A DNA stretch of 64,000 nt from an uncultured Sphingomonadaceae bacterium. GTDB taxonomy: Bacteria; Pseudomonadota; Alphaproteobacteria; Sphingomonadales; Sphingomonadaceae. How positions within the stretch are numbered: position 1 is the stretch's first letter; each line of letters starts with the position of its first letter. The position numbers and the translations under genes were made by a program. The stretch lies in assembly GCA_947493195.1 (NCBI GenBank), contig CANLQG010000004.1, forward strand, positions 62,001 through 126,000, given 5' to 3'. The notes under the pieces are model-generated. The model was not told the origin of the DNA and searched no databases. It saw only the letters and a list, made by a program, of their open reading frames with translations. Below are positions 62,061 through 64,000 of the stretch, piece after piece.

Positions 62061-62780
62061 CTACTCCTCGTCCGCCATCAACTGGCGGATCTTCAGCAGT
62101 GCCTGCGCCTTCAGCTGGTGAACGCGCGGTGCGCTGACTTCCAGCACCTGCGCGATCTCGGTAAGGTTCAGTTCCTCCACGAAGTAGAGCTGGAGCACCA
62201 GCTTCAAGCGGTCGGGCAATTGCACCATCGCTTCTCCCAGCCGCGCATTGTCCTGCATTTCGCACACCAGTGCGAAAGGGTCGGGCAGATCGCTTGCAAA
62301 CATGTCGCTGGCATCGTCATAGGCCGCATCCATGGATACAAGCTGCACCTCGTCGCCCATGTGCTGCGCCAGTTCGGCCGGCGTCATATCGACCAGCGCG
62401 GCGAGTTCATCGTGTCCCGGCTCCCGCCCGGAAAGCTGGGCGAATTCGCGCCGTGCTTCCTCGATCTCCCGCCGCCGCTTCACCGCGCCGCGGGTGCCCG
62501 GCATCGCCTTGCGCACCAGATCGAACATGGCCCCGCGCACGCGCAGCTTGGCATAGGCGGCAAAACCGTCCTCGCTCGGCCCCTCATGGTTGCGGGCGGC
62601 CTCTGTCAGCGCGATGAAACCGGCCTGCATCAGGTCCTCGATCTCGATACCCTCGCGGCCCCTGCCGTTGATGTGCCAGGCAGCCTTGCGCACCATGGGC
62701 ACGAAGCGGCGCACGCGGTCGCTCACGACATCATGGCCTGCATAGGCGGCGGCAGCGAAGGCGGATGGATCGTGTTTCAT
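62061..62780 (-). CDS. fliA: Flagellar sigma factor FliA
   Basis: A 239-residue sigma-70 family factor of the FliA/WhiG group. Region 2 (VRKAAWHINGRGREGIEIED, LMQAGFIALTEAARNH), region 3 (KRRREIEEARREFAQLSGRE) and region 4 (LVLQLYFVEELNLTEIAQVL, EVSAPRVHQLKAQAL) are all present. It drives class 3 flagellar genes and is held by FlgM. ATG overlaps the flhA stop by 4 bases. Confidence 0.94.
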   Translation of the reverse strand: MKHDPSAFAAAAYAGHDVVSDRVRRFVPMVRKAAWHINGRGREGIEIEDLMQAGFIALTEAARNHEGPSEDGFAAYAKLRVRGAMFDLVRKAMPGTRGAVKRRREIEEARREFAQLSGREPGHDELAALVDMTPAELAQHMGDEVQLVSMDAAYDDASDMFASDLPDPFALVCEMQDNARLGEAMVQLPDRLKLVLQLYFVEELNLTEIAQVLEVSAPRVHQLKAQALLKIRQLMADEE

Positions 62781-64000
62781 GCGGCAAGGACCTCCTCTTG
62801 GCGGGAAGCGTCAGGCAGTTGCGGGACAGCAGGCGGCGAAGCGCGGCCGCCGATCACGGCGATCACTTCCACCGGCTGGCTGGTCGGCAACTCTGTAATG
62901 GACAGGACAAGACAGCCCGGCGCGCGCTGGCGCAGCAGGGCGGCGAGAGCGCGGCGGGCAGGCGGCTGCACGATCAGGGCGAGGCCACGCGCGGAATGTT
63001 CGGCCATGTGCGCGGTTACGGCATCGCCGATCATCCGCGCACAGTCGGGTTCGATCACCGGCTGGCCCGTCGCCGGATCGCGCATCCCCCCAAGTATGGC
63101 GCTTTCCAGTTCGGCATCCAGCGTCAGCACGCCGAGCGCCTGCGTGGGCGGGCACACCTGGCCTACCAGCCAGCCGCCAAGGTCGGCGCGGATGTGGTCC
63201 AACAGGGTGTCGAAATCCTTGTTGACCTGCAGCCCCAACGCGAGGCTGGAGAGGATCGGCACCGGGTGCGCCAGGCTGATGCCATCGGCCAGCAGCGCGC
63301 GCAGCATCCGGGTGATCGCGGCAAGCGAGAGCGGGTCCGGGTGGATGGCCTCGACAAGGCCCGGCGCGCGGTCCTTCACCCCGTCCAGCAGGCTGCGAAC
63401 CTCCTCCGGCCCGAGCAGCGATGATCCGCGTTCCTGCAACAACTGGTTCAGGTGGGTGGCGATCACGGTGTCGGCGGCCACGGTAAGGAAGCCCTCGGCC
63501 ACGGCATGGTCGCGTTCGGCAGGGGCGATCCACAGCGCGGGGCAGCCGAAGCTGGGATCGGTGGTGGGTTGGCCGGTGAGGCCGTGGTTCCGCGAGACCT
63601 CGCCGGTATCGATGGCCAGCAGGGCATCGGGACGCGCCTCTGCCCGCGCCAGTTCCACGCCGCCCAGCATGACACGGTATTCGTTGGCAGGCAGATTGAG
63701 CGAGTCCCGGATACGGAACTGCGGCACGACGAAGCCGAAGGCCTGCGAAAGCTGCTTGCGAACGCCGGTAACGCGGGTGACGAGCGGTGCGCCCTTCCCC
63801 TCGTCCACCAGGTGGACGAGGCCGTAGCCCATCTCCAGCGTCACCAGCGTGTGGTCGCTGACATCGGCGATTTCGATCCGCTGCGGCTCGTCGCGCACGT
63901 CCTCAACAGTCTCGACCACCGGCGCATCCAGCTTGCGTTTCAGCGTGCGGTAGAGCCAGAAGGCGAGCGCGGCGGCGGGTAGGAAGACCATCTGCGGCAT
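62777..64000 (-). CDS. flhA: Flagellar export protein FlhA, 5' part outside the window
   Basis: About 407 visible residues of a protein that usually has about 690; the ATG at the very edge is internal (PQMVFLPAAALAFWLYR is in the last transmembrane helix). The rest is the cytoplasmic domain that docks export chaperones: RDSLNLPANEYRVMLGGVEL, DTVIATHLNQLLQERGSSLL, HPDPLSLAAITRMLRALL and PEVIAVIGG-like ends. Coupled to fliA by the 4-base overlap. It is 5'-truncated by the window, not broken in the genome as far as can be seen. Confidence 0.94.
   Translation of the reverse strand: MPQMVFLPAAALAFWLYRTLKRKLDAPVVETVEDVRDEPQRIEIADVSDHTLVTLEMGYGLVHLVDEGKGAPLVTRVTGVRKQLSQAFGFVVPQFRIRDSLNLPANEYRVMLGGVELARAEARPDALLAIDTGEVSRNHGLTGQPTTDPSFGCPALWIAPAERDHAVAEGFLTVAADTVIATHLNQLLQERGSSLLGPEEVRSLLDGVKDRAPGLVEAIHPDPLSLAAITRMLRALLADGISLAHPVPILSSLALGLQVNKDFDTLLDHIRADLGGWLVGQVCPPTQALGVLTLDAELESAILGGMRDPATGQPVIEPDCARMIGDAVTAHMAEHSARGLALIVQPPARRALAALLRQRAPGCLVLSITELPTSQPVEVIAVIGGRASPPAVPQLPDASRQEEVLAA

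Overview
This 64 kb window is high-GC alphaproteobacterial chromosome. Its content fits the Sphingomonadales, most likely an Erythrobacteraceae genus: a crtY-crtI-crtB carotenoid operon, an alpha-type SspB, a J-domain protein of the sphingomonad type, a PEP-CTERM mini-protein, many small DUF stress proteins and a flagellar fliA/flhA end. The taxonomic call is inference from gene content, not from a marker gene. I see no tRNA, rRNA, CRISPR array, insertion sequence or prophage. Coding density is very high, many genes overlap by 1 to 4 bases, and no gene-free stretch exceeds about 330 bases.

Layout. 0-7 kb: edge of an unknown gene, an exported protein, a pyrophosphate-type phosphofructokinase, a VOC protein, a DASS transporter, a PLP-dependent Cys/Met enzyme and a lipoprotein. 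7-12.4 kb: J-domain protein and the complete Tol-Pal operon (ybgC-tolQ-tolR-tolA-tolB-pal, minus strand). 12.5-16.7 kb: histidine operon on the minus strand, hisB-hisH-hisA-x-y-hisF-(PEP-CTERM mini-protein)-hisE-HIT, where x and y are two unknown membrane proteins fused into the operon by 4-base overlaps. 16.8-22 kb: sspB, gmk, a subtilisin-type autotransporter-like lipoprotein, dapD. 22-37.9 kb: accessory and stress region with many small proteins (DUF2945, DUF3008, DUF1810, cupin, SWIB, PEBP, fasciclin, PhnA, cold shock, PNPOx), several lipoproteins, and an AT-richer islet at 35.9-36.9 kb carrying a putative HTH plus PD-(D/E)xK nuclease protein.

38-47.9 kb: thiC under a TPP riboswitch, a GH5 glycosidase behind a LacI-type operator-like palindrome, an AbgT transporter, a DUF6445 protein, a SRAP-like protein that has lost catalytic residues, an S9 peptidase and a MipA/OmpV porin-like protein. 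48-55.8 kb: crtY-crtI-LOG-crtB, then an NTF2-like protein, a biotin-dependent carboxylase alpha subunit and an aldo/keto reductase, all co-directional and closely spaced. 55.8-64 kb: glpD with an MFS pump, dinB, NUDIX, pgl, dps, a membrane protein, fliA and the 3' part of flhA, cut by the window edge.

The items I would look at first are the low-GC nuclease-like protein at 35.9 kb, the hidden zinc-ribbon frame and 12-bp stem-loop in the 30.05-30.38 kb gap, the unknown membrane proteins and PEP-CTERM mini-protein inside the his operon, the LOG gene inside the crt operon, and the degenerate SRAP protein.
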